From Halalkalibacter nanhaiisediminis (GTDB taxonomy: Bacteria; Bacillota; Bacilli; Bacillales; Bacillaceae_D), in contig NZ_VLKZ01000003.1 of NCBI RefSeq assembly GCF_007830185.1, positions 186,001 through 250,000 on the forward strand: a stretch of 64,000 bases of DNA. Reading direction: 5' to 3'. This document shows positions 34,817 to 43,724 of the stretch, piece after piece; position 1 is the first letter of the stretch, and each line of letters opens with the position of its first letter. A program made the translations under genes and the position numbers. The notes under the pieces are model-generated. The model did not search any database. It saw only the letters and a list, made by a program, of their open reading frames with translations, and was not told the DNA's origin.

Positions 34817-34935
34817 ATGGTATCCACCCATTGTTGAACGGTTTGAAATGACTTTTTTGCTTCTTGTAGCTTGGCTTTTATTTCCCAAGCCTTTCCTGTC
34901 ATAAGCACGCCATTTTGCTGAATGTAAATCTTCAT
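34726..34935 (-). CDS. mciZ: MciZ homologue (FtsZ inhibitor) with C-terminal extension
   Basis: From ATG 34935 (AAAGGA nine bases upstream) 69 residues are encoded. Residues 6-40 (QQNGVLMTGKAWEIKAKLQE, then a FQTVQQW segment) match the B. subtilis 40-residue MciZ pattern of GVVLVGKAWEIRAKLKE and FQYVKDW as I recall it. MciZ caps FtsZ filaments in the mother cell during sporulation. Position beside nudF is also as in B. subtilis. Here a further 29 residues of low complexity run antisense through the end of the DUF3866 gene. Confidence 0.8.
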   Translation of the reverse strand: MKIYIQQNGVLMTGKAWEIKAKLQEAKKSFQTVQQWVDTIHSANSRPTRNASATAKKKIGSSSYLRPIV

Positions 34936-35014
34936 TTGGGCTCGTCCTTTCGATTGTGAAGTATGATACACTTTTATGAAGGACAAAAGCGAATTAGAAC
35001 TGGGGGAAAGTGAA

Positions 35015-35560
35015 ATGGATCATTTATATGAAAAAACAACGAAAACAACAGACATTTTTAAAGGGAAGGTGATCGACCTAAAAGTAGAGGAAGTTGAATT
35101 ACCAAATGGAAAAACAAGTAAACGAGAAATCGTCAAGCATCCTGGTGCCGTTGCGATTTTGCCAATCACAAAGGAAGGAAAGCTTGTCCTTGTTCGTCAA
35201 TATCGCAAGGCATTAGATAAAGTCATTGTTGAAATTCCAGCAGGTAAGCTAGAAAAAGGGGAAGAACCACTTGCTTCGGCGAAGAGAGAGTTAGAGGAAG
35301 AGACGGGTTACAAGGCAGATTATCTTGATTTTATTGTCTCCTTTTATACATCCCCAGGATTTGCGGATGAAATCATTCACTTATACATAACAGACAAGCT
35401 AAAAAAAGGGCAGGTAGCTCCAGATGAAGATGAATTTCTTGATATCATCGAAGTAAGTCTTGAAGAAGCGGAAGAAATGGTGAAAAATCAGACCATTCAT
35501 GATGCAAAGACCGTTTTTGCGGTTCAATATATGAAATTAAGAGAGTTAGGAAAGAAGTAA
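35015..35560 (+). CDS. nudF: ADP-ribose pyrophosphatase (Nudix)
   Basis: 181 residues from ATG 35015 behind GGGGGAAAG; a start at 34976 lacks an RBS. The Nudix box is complete: Gly77, Glu83 and RELEEETGY at 91-99. PGFADEIIHLY is typical of NudF. It hydrolyses ADP-ribose to AMP and ribose-5-phosphate. Its stop overlaps the EndoQ start by one base. Confidence 0.93.
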   Translation: MDHLYEKTTKTTDIFKGKVIDLKVEEVELPNGKTSKREIVKHPGAVAILPITKEGKLVLVRQYRKALDKVIVEIPAGKLEKGEEPLASAKRELEEETGYKADYLDFIVSFYTSPGFADEIIHLYITDKLKKGQVAPDEDEFLDIIEVSLEEAEEMVKNQTIHDAKTVFAVQYMKLRELGKK

Positions 35561-36738
35561 TGATGCTACAACAATATGTGGTAGACCTACATATTCATAT
35601 TGGAAGAACAAGATCAGGAGCAGCGGTGAAAATATCTGCTGCTCCTTCCTTAACTTTAGCAAATATTATCCGCGGGGCAGCAAGTACTAAGGGGATTGAT
35701 ATTATTGGTGTGATTGATTGTCACGTACCAGAGGTACTTGATGAAATAGAAGAGTCTATCCATAATGGAGAAGCTTATTTACTAGAAGAAGGAGGGATTC
35801 AGTACACGGGAGTCACTCTATTTCTTGGAACCGAAATTGAACTTCTTGATGATCAAGGTCAAGGGCCAATCCATGTGCTTGTTTTTCTTCCTACAATTGA
35901 AAAAATGAGGATATTTAGTGATTGGTTAGCTATGCGGATGAAGAATCGAACATTAAGCTCGCAACGGATCTATGAACGAACGAAGGGCGTTCAAATGAAA
36001 GTAAGAGAATTGGATGGATTGTTTATTCCAGCTCATGTGTTCACTCCGTTTAAAAGTCTTTACGGAAAGGGAGTGAAGTTCAGTTTAACAGAGATTCTAG
36101 ATCCAGACTTAATCGATGCGATCGAGCTTGGATTAAGTAGTGATACAAGCATGGCCGATCAAATAGAGGAATTACACCGTTATCCTTATGTCAGTAATTC
36201 AGATGCACACTCTCTTGAAAAAATGGCGAGAGAATATCAAATGATCCGTATGAAATGTCCGACATTTTCTGAATTCCGACTTGCTTTGAAACAAGAGGAT
36301 GGAAGAGCAATCATCGCTAATTTCGGCTTGAATCCGTTACTCGGAAAGTATCATCAAACGAATTGTGCTGTCTGTGGTGGAGAAGTAGACGAGCAAAAAT
36401 GTCAGGATTGTGGGTCAACAAAACTCGTTAAAGGAGTGGCTGATCGATTACAAGAGCTAGCGACAACGAGCGAAAAAGTAGTAGAACGTCCACCGTACAT
36501 TCATCAAATTCCACTTGAATTTATCCCTAAACTAGGTAAAAAAACACTTCAAAAGCTACGTGCTCTTTTTGGTACCGATATGAACATTATTCATCATGTG
36601 TCAGAAGAAGATTTGAGGTCAGTTGTTCAACCTAGTATTGTACGTGCGATCCTTGCTGCTAGGGAGGGGAAACTTCTTATAAAAGCAGGAGGAGGAGGGA
36701 CGTACGGGAAAGTCGCAGATAAAGATAAAAAGGAGTAG
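35560..36738 (+). CDS. endonuclease Q family protein (PHP domain, zinc motif)
   Basis: 392 residues. The N-terminal PHP metal-dependent phosphoesterase domain starts VVDLHIHIGRTRSG and includes DIIGVIDCH, FLGTEIEL, FIPAHVFTPF and NSDAHS. Then comes a Zn motif, CAVCGG with CQDCGS, and a helix-hairpin-helix-like end (IPKLGKKTLQKLRALFG). This order matches endonuclease Q, which cleaves DNA 5' to deaminated bases and is known from archaea and some Bacillus. It overlaps nudF (TAATG). Confidence 0.85.
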   Translation: MMLQQYVVDLHIHIGRTRSGAAVKISAAPSLTLANIIRGAASTKGIDIIGVIDCHVPEVLDEIEESIHNGEAYLLEEGGIQYTGVTLFLGTEIELLDDQGQGPIHVLVFLPTIEKMRIFSDWLAMRMKNRTLSSQRIYERTKGVQMKVRELDGLFIPAHVFTPFKSLYGKGVKFSLTEILDPDLIDAIELGLSSDTSMADQIEELHRYPYVSNSDAHSLEKMAREYQMIRMKCPTFSEFRLALKQEDGRAIIANFGLNPLLGKYHQTNCAVCGGEVDEQKCQDCGSTKLVKGVADRLQELATTSEKVVERPPYIHQIPLEFIPKLGKKTLQKLRALFGTDMNIIHHVSEEDLRSVVQPSIVRAILAAREGKLLIKAGGGGTYGKVADKDKKE

Positions 36739-36751
36739 AGAGGAACATCTA

Positions 36752-36781
36752 GTCATAGATTCTAGCCTTGTCTCATAGAGT
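36752..36781 (+). promoter_or_regulatory. candidate SigE promoter of spoIIM
   Basis: GTCATAG (36752-36758) and CATAGAGT (36774-36781) are 15 bp apart, resembling the mother-cell SigE consensus (ATA-type -35, CATACAAT -10). The gene downstream is a known SigE target in B. subtilis. Confidence 0.45.
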
Positions 36782-36810
36782 CAACTAAGAGCAAAAGAGG
36801 AGGGCTAGGC

Positions 36811-37452
36811 ATGAGAACGTTCCGTCTAAAAGAGATCATATCTACTCATCTGGAAGAAAACCGCACCATTTATGTCTTTACGACCGTGCTTTTTTTAATT
36901 GGTATTATTTTTGGGGCGATTATTGTCAATAGCTTGAGCCTAACGCAAAAGCATGATTTATATATGTATTTAAGTCAATTTTTTGGACAAGTATCAGAAG
37001 GAGAGCTAGCTGAATCCTCGGCGATATTTGCTCAAAGCTTTACTCACTATGCGAAATATTTTGGACTCATGTGGATTTTAGGATTATCGATCATTGGCTT
37101 ACCTGTTATATTGATTCTTCTTTTCTTAAAAGGTGTGGTCGTTGGATTCACGGTTGGATTTCTTGTCAATCAAATGGGGATGCCTGGTTTCTTCTTATCC
37201 TTTGTTTCGATTATGCCACAAAATTTTATTCTCGTTCCTGCTTTTATTATTGTCGGTACAGCAAGTATTTCGTTTTGTCTGAAGATGGTTCGGCAACAAT
37301 TTATGAAACGAACGAACATCCCGATTTTCCCCCAATTTCTTAAGTACTCGATCTTGATTTTTGGTGTAGGAGGAGCGTTAGCGTTTGCTTCGATTTTTGA
37401 AGCGTACGTCTCTCCTGTATTAATGAGGTTTGTCATCACATCTTCAATGTAG
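36811..37452 (+). CDS. spoIIM: stage II sporulation protein M
   Basis: 213-residue membrane protein with about five TM segments. It matches SpoIIM: FGLMWILGLSIIGLPVILI and FLKGVVVGFTVGFLVNQMG. SpoIIM joins SpoIID and SpoIIP in the engulfment complex that degrades septal peptidoglycan. The RBS AGGAGG lies eleven bases before ATG 36811. It lies upstream of fur as in related bacilli. Confidence 0.93.
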   Translation: MRTFRLKEIISTHLEENRTIYVFTTVLFLIGIIFGAIIVNSLSLTQKHDLYMYLSQFFGQVSEGELAESSAIFAQSFTHYAKYFGLMWILGLSIIGLPVILILLFLKGVVVGFTVGFLVNQMGMPGFFLSFVSIMPQNFILVPAFIIVGTASISFCLKMVRQQFMKRTNIPIFPQFLKYSILIFGVGGALAFASIFEAYVSPVLMRFVITSSM

Positions 37453-37463
37453 GAATTATTAAA

Positions 37464-37506
37464 TAATAATCATTATTGTATTTTAAACAATAATCATTAT
37501 CAATTG
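37464..37506. promoter_or_regulatory. paired Fur boxes upstream of fur
   Basis: TAATAATCATTATTG (37464-37478) and CAATAATCATTATCAATTG (37488-37506) match the Fur-box inverted-repeat pattern and are themselves arranged as a larger dyad. The second touches the -35 of the fur promoter, suggesting autoregulation, though PerR control is known in B. subtilis. Confidence 0.8.
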
Positions 37507-37532
37507 ACACTATTTTTTTGAATGATTATAAT
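37504..37532 (+). promoter_or_regulatory. consensus SigA promoter of fur
   Basis: TTGACA (37504-37509) and TATAAT (37527-37532) are exactly 17 bp apart, a perfect consensus promoter 38 bp before the fur ATG. Confidence 0.9.
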
Positions 37533-37569
37533 AAGAGGAGGTAAATTGGCTTGAGGGGAGGCATGAACG

Positions 37570-38049
37570 ATGGAGAAACGACTCGAACGAATTAAAAAAC
37601 ATCTGCATTCACAGAGCTATAAGCTAACGCCTCAACGTGAATCAACTGTGCGTGTTTTGCTTGAGCATGAAGAGGATCACTTGAGTGCAGAAGATGTTTA
37701 CCTCCTCGTGAAAGAAAAATCACCAGAAATTGGCTTGGCGACTGTATATCGCACACTTGAGCTACTCGCGGAATTAAAAATTGTTGATAAAATTAATTTT
37801 GGAGACGGTGTATCTCGTTTTGATTTACGGCAAGAGGGAGCTGCGCATTTTCATCATCATCTTGTTTGCATCGAATGTGGTGCAGTTGATGAAATTCAGG
37901 AGGACCTGCTTGGTGACGTAGAAGAAATTGTTGAACGAGATTGGAATTTTAAGATTAAAGATCACCGCTTAACGTTTCATGGTATTTGTCATCGCTGCCA
38001 TGATAAAGTGAGTGAAGCAGAAGATGAAAAAGAAAATGAAAAAGATTGA
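37570..38049 (+). CDS. fur: ferric uptake regulator
   Basis: 159-residue Fur-family repressor. A winged-helix domain (YKLTPQRESTVRVLLEHEEDH, then a PEIGLATVYRTLELLAEL recognition helix) is followed by the metal-binding HFHHHLVCIECG and a second CxxC (Cys140, Cys143) giving the structural zinc site with Cys100 and Cys103. The absence of PerR-type features and the DUF4227-xerD context support Fur itself. It represses iron uptake when iron is plentiful. Two Fur boxes cover its own promoter. Confidence 0.94.
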   Translation: MEKRLERIKKHLHSQSYKLTPQRESTVRVLLEHEEDHLSAEDVYLLVKEKSPEIGLATVYRTLELLAELKIVDKINFGDGVSRFDLRQEGAAHFHHHLVCIECGAVDEIQEDLLGDVEEIVERDWNFKIKDHRLTFHGICHRCHDKVSEAEDEKENEKD

Positions 38050-38054
38050 TTTAA

Positions 38055-38102
38055 TAAGTCTGACGTTTACTAGGTTTCCTAGAGGTCAGGCTTTTCTTTT
38101 TT
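38055..38102 (+). terminator. terminator after fur
   Basis: AAGTCTGAC and GTCAGGCTT pair around an inner CTAGG/CCTAG stem and are followed by a T-rich stretch. Confidence 0.8.
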
Positions 38103-38234
38103 AAAAGAAAGATTTTGCTATAGGTTGTCCACTGATGAATGTTCTTTCAAGTTTGGTTATCTTTTGAGGTATATTCTGAAGCGTTTTTGGCATAGCTTGT
38201 AAAAAGCAATGTAGACGTACGGAGGGATGTCCCA

Positions 38235-38465
38235 ATGAGGTCATGGTTTCAGGCAGTTTTGCAAACATTGAAGGTGTTTCTCTTATTTATGGGATGCACA
38301 CTCCTCTTTTATTATGGTATTCTATGGGTGAGTCAAGAATATGAAAGCTATCATCGTTATGATGAACCACAAGGAAAAGCAATAAAAGTCTTTCAAATGG
38401 AAGATGGCCTTCCCTCGTCCTCTTGGGTTGACCGACTAATGTTGTTCTATCAAGAAGGCGAGTAG
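38235..38465 (+). CDS. DUF4227 protein (YqzK-like)
   Basis: 76-residue protein with one N-terminal TM segment (about 10-32) and a short soluble part. It lies between fur and xerD, exactly where B. subtilis has yqzK, and the WFQAVLQTLKVFLLFMGCTL start fits the family. The RBS GGAGGGATG is near ATG 38235. The function is unknown. Confidence 0.85.
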   Translation: MRSWFQAVLQTLKVFLLFMGCTLLFYYGILWVSQEYESYHRYDEPQGKAIKVFQMEDGLPSSSWVDRLMLFYQEGE

Positions 38466-38489
38466 CTCAAGTTATAGGAGCGATGTCAG

Positions 38490-39380
38490 GTGGAGCATGA
38501 AATAACTGAATTTCTGCATTATATTCGTGTGGAGAGGGGACTCTCTACAAATACAATCCAATCATATCAACGTGATTTAAAACAGTACGAGCAGTATATG
38601 AAAAATGTAGAAGGAATCAAGTCGATTGGTGAGATTGATCGGCCAACGATTCTTCATTTCTTATATCATTTGAAAGAACAGGGGCGAGCAGAAACAACAG
38701 TTGCTAGAATGATAGCATCCATTCGTGCCTTTCATCAATTTGCTCTTCGAGAGAAGCTAGCAGAACTTGATCCTTCTGTACACCTTGATATACCAAAAGC
38801 AGCTAAACGTTTGCCGAAAGTTCTTTCGTTAGAGGAAGTGGAAGCGCTTCTTACGGCCCCTACTGGTAATGACGTATTTGCTATTCGTAATCGAGCCTTG
38901 CTAGAGACTCTTTATGCGACAGGAATGCGCGTATCTGAGCTCCTACATTTAACGGTAACCGATACCCATTTAACGATGGGATTTGTCCGCTGTGTTGGAA
39001 AAGGCAATAAAGAGCGGATTATTCCGCTTGGAAGTGCTGCATCAAAGGCAATTGAGTACTATCTAGAGCATAGCAGGCTGACACTTATGAAAAAGCATCG
39101 CCATGATTTCCTTTTTGTGAATCATCTCGGCAAACCTCTATCAAGGCAAGGCTTTTGGAAGGTGTTAAAGCAACTAGCAAGTAAAGCACGAATTGAGAAG
39201 GAATTAACCCCGCATACATTACGCCATTCATTTGCGACGCACTTGCTTGAAAACGGGGCGGATCTTCGTGCCGTGCAAGAGATGCTTGGTCATGCGGACA
39301 TTTCTACAACGCAAATCTATACCCATGTGACAAAAGCAAGAATGAAGGATGTCTATGCTCAGTATCACCCGAGAGCATAG
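38490..39380 (+). CDS. xerD: site-specific tyrosine recombinase XerD
   Basis: 296 residues from GTG 38490 (AGGAG nine bases upstream). The N-terminal SAM-like core-binding domain ([20 protein letters not shown]) precedes the catalytic domain with Arg in TGMRVSELL, Lys in [32 protein letters not shown] and the nucleophile Tyr in IYTHV. It resolves chromosome dimers at dif with its partner CodV/XerC. It is called ripX in B. subtilis, and the context is the same. Confidence 0.95.
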   Translation: MEHEITEFLHYIRVERGLSTNTIQSYQRDLKQYEQYMKNVEGIKSIGEIDRPTILHFLYHLKEQGRAETTVARMIASIRAFHQFALREKLAELDPSVHLDIPKAAKRLPKVLSLEEVEALLTAPTGNDVFAIRNRALLETLYATGMRVSELLHLTVTDTHLTMGFVRCVGKGNKERIIPLGSAASKAIEYYLEHSRLTLMKKHRHDFLFVNHLGKPLSRQGFWKVLKQLASKARIEKELTPHTLRHSFATHLLENGADLRAVQEMLGHADISTTQIYTHVTKARMKDVYAQYHPRA

Positions 39381-39471
39381 ACTTTTATCACAATAGAGGT
39401 CAGACTTCTGACAACTATTTTTGTATAAGAAAGTGGGTATAGTATATAAGAATAAAAGGAGGAATTTTCTA

Positions 39472-40656
39472 GTGGGTACATATCAATATGAGCGTATCTT
39501 TTTGATCGTGATGGATTCCGTTGGGATTGGGGAAGCTCCTGATGCAGCGGATTTTGGAGATACAGGCTCTCATACATTAGCACATATTGCAGAAAAAATG
39601 AATGGGCTCAACATGCCGAATATGGCTAAACTAGGTCTTAGTCATATTAGACAAATAAAAGGTGTCGAAAAGGTAGAGACTCCTCTTAGTCATTATGGTC
39701 TTATGCAAGAGGCATCGTCTGGGAAAGATACCATGACTGGACATTGGGAAATCATGGGCCTTAACATTAAAGAACCATTTCAAGTGTTTCCAGAAGGGTT
39801 TCCGAAAGAATTGGTCGATGAATTGGAAAAACAATCAGGACGTAAAATCATCGGTAATAAGGTTGCATCAGGGACAGACATTTTAGATGAGCTAGGCGAC
39901 GAGCATGTTGAGACTGGGGCATTAATTGTTTATACTTCTGCTGACTCTGTCTTACAAATTGCAGCACATGAAGAGGTCGTTCCACTTAAAGAGTTATATG
40001 CTATTTGTGAAACGGCAAGAAAGTTAACACTTGATCCAAAGTATATGGTTGGCCGAATCATTGCCCGTCCGTTTGTTGGTGAAAATGGAAACTGGGAGCG
40101 AACGCCTAATCGCCATGACTATGCGTTAAAGCCATTTGACCGTACCGTGATGAATGAGTTAGCTGATCAAGGTCTTGTTTCGATTGCACTTGGTAAAATT
40201 TCTGATATTTATGACGGTGAAGGCATTACCGAGTCAATTCGGACAGTATCGAACGAAGATGGGATGAATAAATTAATTGAAACGATACATAAGCCATTTA
40301 CGGGTCTTAGCTTTGTGAACTTAGTTGATTTTGATGCAAAGTATGGTCATCGTCGTGATCCAATTGGATACGGAGAGGCGTTGGAGCAATTTGATCGTCA
40401 GCTAGAGCAGGTAATAGAAGACTTAGGCGCGAACGATTTACTTATCATTACGGCTGACCATGGAAATGATCCAACACATCCAGGTACGGATCATACTCGT
40501 GAGCTAGTCCCATTACTTGTTTATAACAAAGCCCAAACAAAAGCAAAGAATTTAGGGACGAGACAAACCTTTGCTGATGTCGGGGCAACGATTGCAGAGA
40601 ATTTTGGCGTGAAGATGCCGAAGTATGGTACAAGTTTTTTAAGTGATATTCGTTAA
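39472..40656 (+). CDS. deoB: phosphopentomutase
   Basis: 394 residues from GTG 39472, with AAAGGAGG correctly placed; the upstream in-frame start at 39421 has no RBS. The alkaline-phosphatase-type metal motifs are present: [15 protein letters not shown] with [17 protein letters not shown] with the phosphorylated Thr, and [19 protein letters not shown]. It interconverts ribose/deoxyribose 1- and 5-phosphates. It heads a nucleoside catabolism cluster with two PNPs and pdp. Confidence 0.95.
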   Translation: MGTYQYERIFLIVMDSVGIGEAPDAADFGDTGSHTLAHIAEKMNGLNMPNMAKLGLSHIRQIKGVEKVETPLSHYGLMQEASSGKDTMTGHWEIMGLNIKEPFQVFPEGFPKELVDELEKQSGRKIIGNKVASGTDILDELGDEHVETGALIVYTSADSVLQIAAHEEVVPLKELYAICETARKLTLDPKYMVGRIIARPFVGENGNWERTPNRHDYALKPFDRTVMNELADQGLVSIALGKISDIYDGEGITESIRTVSNEDGMNKLIETIHKPFTGLSFVNLVDFDAKYGHRRDPIGYGEALEQFDRQLEQVIEDLGANDLLIITADHGNDPTHPGTDHTRELVPLLVYNKAQTKAKNLGTRQTFADVGATIAENFGVKMPKYGTSFLSDIR

Positions 40657-40676
40657 AGGATGAAGGAGGAATCAAT

Positions 40677-41495
40677 GTGATTAAAAAACAAGCATTACAA
40701 CAAGCAACTGCATATTTGCGTGATAAAATGGGTGAGGAACCAACGATTGGCTTGATTTTAGGCTCGGGTCTTGGTGTTCTAGGAGATGAAATTGAACAGC
40801 CAACGAAAGTGCCTTATAACGAGATTCCACATTTTCCCGTTTCGACTGTTGCTGGACATGCAGGACAGTTAGTATTTGGAACACTTGAAGGAAAACGAGT
40901 TGTTGCGATGCAGGGGCGCTTTCATTTCTATGAAGGCTATAGCATGGATACGGTGACATTTCCTGTTCGTGTCATGAAAGAGCTTGGTGTGAAGCAAATC
41001 ATTGTGACAAATGCAGCTGGTGGCGTGAATGAATCATACGAGCCAGGGAACTTAATGATTATAGGGGATCACATTAATAATATGGGTCAAAATCCTTTAA
41101 TCGGGCCAAACGATGAAGAATTCGGTGTTCGTTTCCCTGATATGTCCAATGCTTATTCTTCAGAGTTAAGAGACCTAGCAAAGGATCAAGCAGCGAGCTT
41201 AAGCATTCAAGTGCAAGAAGGTGTCTACGTTGGTAATACGGGTCCTTGTTATGAGACGCCAGCTGAGATCCGTATGATTCGTAAGTTAGGTGGAGACGCT
41301 GTAGGAATGTCGACGGTACCTGAAGTGATTGTCGCACGTCACGCTGGATTAGATGTCCTCGGGATTTCTTGTATTTCGAATATGGCGGCAGGAATTTTAC
41401 CACAGCCATTGAATCATGAGGAAGTTATTGAGACGACTGAACGTGTAAAAGCTGACTTTTTATCACTTGTTAAAGCAATCGTTAAAGAAATGTAA
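40677..41495 (+). CDS. pupG: purine nucleoside phosphorylase, trimeric 6-oxopurine type
   Basis: 272-residue class [14 protein letters not shown] phosphate loop, VAGHAGQLVFG, RFHFYEGY, TNAAGG and [14 protein letters not shown]. The base-recognition residues equivalent to human Glu201 and Asn243 are kept as Glu193 (CYETPAE) and Asn235 (SCISNMAAG). It should phosphorolyse inosine and guanosine and their deoxy forms. It is 20 bp after deoB in the same operon. Confidence 0.92.
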   Translation: MIKKQALQQATAYLRDKMGEEPTIGLILGSGLGVLGDEIEQPTKVPYNEIPHFPVSTVAGHAGQLVFGTLEGKRVVAMQGRFHFYEGYSMDTVTFPVRVMKELGVKQIIVTNAAGGVNESYEPGNLMIIGDHINNMGQNPLIGPNDEEFGVRFPDMSNAYSSELRDLAKDQAASLSIQVQEGVYVGNTGPCYETPAEIRMIRKLGGDAVGMSTVPEVIVARHAGLDVLGISCISNMAAGILPQPLNHEEVIETTERVKADFLSLVKAIVKEM

Positions 41496-41519
41496 TTTTA
41501 TCTAAAGGGAGAGATTCAA

Positions 41520-42347
41520 ATGGAGAACATGTTAGAAAAAATGAAACAGTCTGCTACATACATTGAGGGGAAATTAAAAACAACACCAAAAATTGGCTTA
41601 ATTTTAGGATCAGGACTAGGCGAGCTTGCCGATGAAATTGAAAACGCAGTGAAAATTCCGTACGGTGATATTCCTAACTTTCCAGTATCAACAGTTGAAG
41701 GACATGCTGGACAGCTTGTCATTGGTACTTTGCACGGAAAAGAAGTAGTTGCCATGCAAGGTCGTTTTCATTACTACGAAGGCTATTCGATGCAGGAAGT
41801 TACGTTCCCAGTACGAGTGATGAAGCAAATTGGAGTTGAGTTAATGGTTGTTACCAATGCGTGCGGAGGGATGAATAAGAACTTTGCACCTGGTGATTTA
41901 ATGGTCATTACAGATCATTTAAACATGACTGGTGATAACCCACTTATCGGACATAATCACGAGGAACTTGGTCCGCGTTTCCCGGATATGAGTCATGCCT
42001 ATACTCCTGAGTTAGTTAACTTTGTCATGGAAACAGGTAAGAAGCTAGATATTAGCCTGCAAAAAGGGGTTTACGCTGGTGTAACTGGACCGACTTATAT
42101 GAGCGGCGCAGAGTTAATCATGTTACGTAATCTTGGCGGGGATGTTGTTGGGATGTCTACGGTCCCAGAAGTGATTGTAGCCCGTCATGCAGATATGAAA
42201 ATCATTGGTATTTCTTGTATTACAGACATGGCTGTAGGTGAAGAGATCCAAGGTATTACGCACGCAGAAGTGGTAGAAGTAGCGAATCGTACGAAACCAA
42301 AATTCATTAAGCTTGTGAAAGAAATTGTTTCCACAGTTGAGCTTTAA
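41520..42347 (+). CDS. second PNP paralogue with altered base-recognition residues
   Basis: 275-residue class I PNP lying 24 bp downstream of its paralogue. The phosphate and sugar sites are kept ([43 protein letters not shown]). At the purine site the Glu and Asn that read 6-oxopurines are replaced by Met194 (TYMSGAE) and Asp236 (SCITDMAVG). A changed purine preference is therefore likely; in human PNP the Asn-to-Asp change is known to favour 6-aminopurines. It is probably a product of tandem duplication followed by divergence. Confidence 0.9.
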   Translation: MENMLEKMKQSATYIEGKLKTTPKIGLILGSGLGELADEIENAVKIPYGDIPNFPVSTVEGHAGQLVIGTLHGKEVVAMQGRFHYYEGYSMQEVTFPVRVMKQIGVELMVVTNACGGMNKNFAPGDLMVITDHLNMTGDNPLIGHNHEELGPRFPDMSHAYTPELVNFVMETGKKLDISLQKGVYAGVTGPTYMSGAELIMLRNLGGDVVGMSTVPEVIVARHADMKIIGISCITDMAVGEEIQGITHAEVVEVANRTKPKFIKLVKEIVSTVEL

Positions 42348-42367
42348 TTCGAAGGAGGTACAGCGCT

Positions 42368-43669
42368 ATGCGTATGGTTGACCTGATAGAGAAGAAAAGA
42401 GATGGACATGCATTAACAAAAGAAGAAATTCGATATGCGATCGAAGGCTATACGAATGGGGATATTCCTGACTATCAAATGTCTGCTTTTGCAATGGCCA
42501 TTTTCTTTCAAGATATGTCAACGGAGGAACGTGCTGAATTGACGATGGCGATGGTCGAATCAGGTGACCAAATGAATCTTTCCGACGTAGAAGGAATCAA
42601 AGTCGATAAGCACTCAACTGGAGGAGTCGGTGATAAGACGACGATTGCGCTTGCTCCATTAGTTGCAGCACTTGGTGTACCAGTCGCTAAAATGTCTGGC
42701 CGTGGCTTAGGGCATACGGGGGGAACGATTGATAAGCTTGAAGCGATTCCTGGATTTAGTGTTGAAATAAATACGAGTGAATTTACGCGACTAGTGAATA
42801 AGAACAAGCTTGCTGTTGTTGGTCAAACAGGTAACCTAACACCAGCTGATAAGAAACTGTATGCTTTACGTGATGTAACAGCAACGGTTAACTCGATTCC
42901 GTTAATTGCTAGCTCGATTATGAGTAAGAAGATTGCTTCTGGAGCAGATGCGATTGTTCTTGATGTTAAAACGGGTTCAGGTGCATTTATGAAAGAACTG
43001 GATCAATCAAAAGAACTAGCAGAGGCAATGGTGGCAATTGGTAAAAGTCTTGGACGGGATACAATGGCGGTTATTTCCGATATGAATCAACCGCTTGGTC
43101 GAACAATCGGTAATGCCTTAGAAGTAAAAGAAGCAATTGAAATGCTACGCGGCGAAGGTCCAGAAGATTTACTAGAGCTATGTCTTACTCTTGGAAGTCA
43201 TATGGTTTATTTAGCGAAGCAAGCTGCTTCTGTTGAAGAGGCGAAAGCAAAGCTTAAGGAAGTCATTGCAAACGGCAAAGCGCTTGAAGCGTTAAAAACG
43301 TTCATCGAAGCTCAAAATGGTGATGCATCGATTGTCGACGATCCTAGTAAGCTCCCTACAGCGAAGTATTTGATTGAAGTAAAGGCAGCTAAAGCAGGAA
43401 TGGTATCTTCTATTGTTGCTGATAAAATTGGTACAGCAGCTATGCTCTTAGGTGCTGGTCGAGCAACAAAGGAGTCGGAAATTGATTTAGCTGTTGGAAT
43501 TGTATTAAATAAGAAAATTGGTGAAAAGGTCGAAGCTGGTGAATCACTTGCGACATTGCATGCAAATAGTGAGGATGTCCAAAATGTCATTGATATGGTA
43601 CTTGGCGCTTACACGATTTCAAGTGGAGAAGTGATCAAGCCAACGTTGATTTATGAGGAAATTCACTAA
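42368..43669 (+). CDS. pdp: pyrimidine-nucleoside phosphorylase
   Basis: 433-residue Pdp/thymidine phosphorylase family enzyme. Motifs: [35 protein letters not shown] (the family signature) and KTGSGAFM. It phosphorolyses uridine and thymidine. The RBS GAAGGAGG is ten bases before the ATG. It ends the deoB-PNP-PNP-pdp cluster and is followed by a strong terminator. Confidence 0.95.
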   Translation: MRMVDLIEKKRDGHALTKEEIRYAIEGYTNGDIPDYQMSAFAMAIFFQDMSTEERAELTMAMVESGDQMNLSDVEGIKVDKHSTGGVGDKTTIALAPLVAALGVPVAKMSGRGLGHTGGTIDKLEAIPGFSVEINTSEFTRLVNKNKLAVVGQTGNLTPADKKLYALRDVTATVNSIPLIASSIMSKKIASGADAIVLDVKTGSGAFMKELDQSKELAEAMVAIGKSLGRDTMAVISDMNQPLGRTIGNALEVKEAIEMLRGEGPEDLLELCLTLGSHMVYLAKQAASVEEAKAKLKEVIANGKALEALKTFIEAQNGDASIVDDPSKLPTAKYLIEVKAAKAGMVSSIVADKIGTAAMLLGAGRATKESEIDLAVGIVLNKKIGEKVEAGESLATLHANSEDVQNVIDMVLGAYTISSGEVIKPTLIYEEIH

Positions 43670-43675
43670 ACGTAA

Positions 43676-43713
43676 GAAAAGAGGTAGGCTTATTACGAAG
43701 CCTACCTCTTTTG
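43676..43713. terminator. bidirectional terminator between pdp and the SbtA-like gene
   Basis: AAAAGAGGTAGGCT and AGCCTACCTCTTTT pair around a seven-base loop with A and T runs on both flanks. Confidence 0.88.
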
Positions 43714-43724
43714 CTGTTACGAAT

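Noticed and set aside
39401-39414. GTCAGACTTCTGAC palindrome after xerD as a terminator
   Set aside because: Loop of only two bases and no adjacent T run; at most a weak operator.
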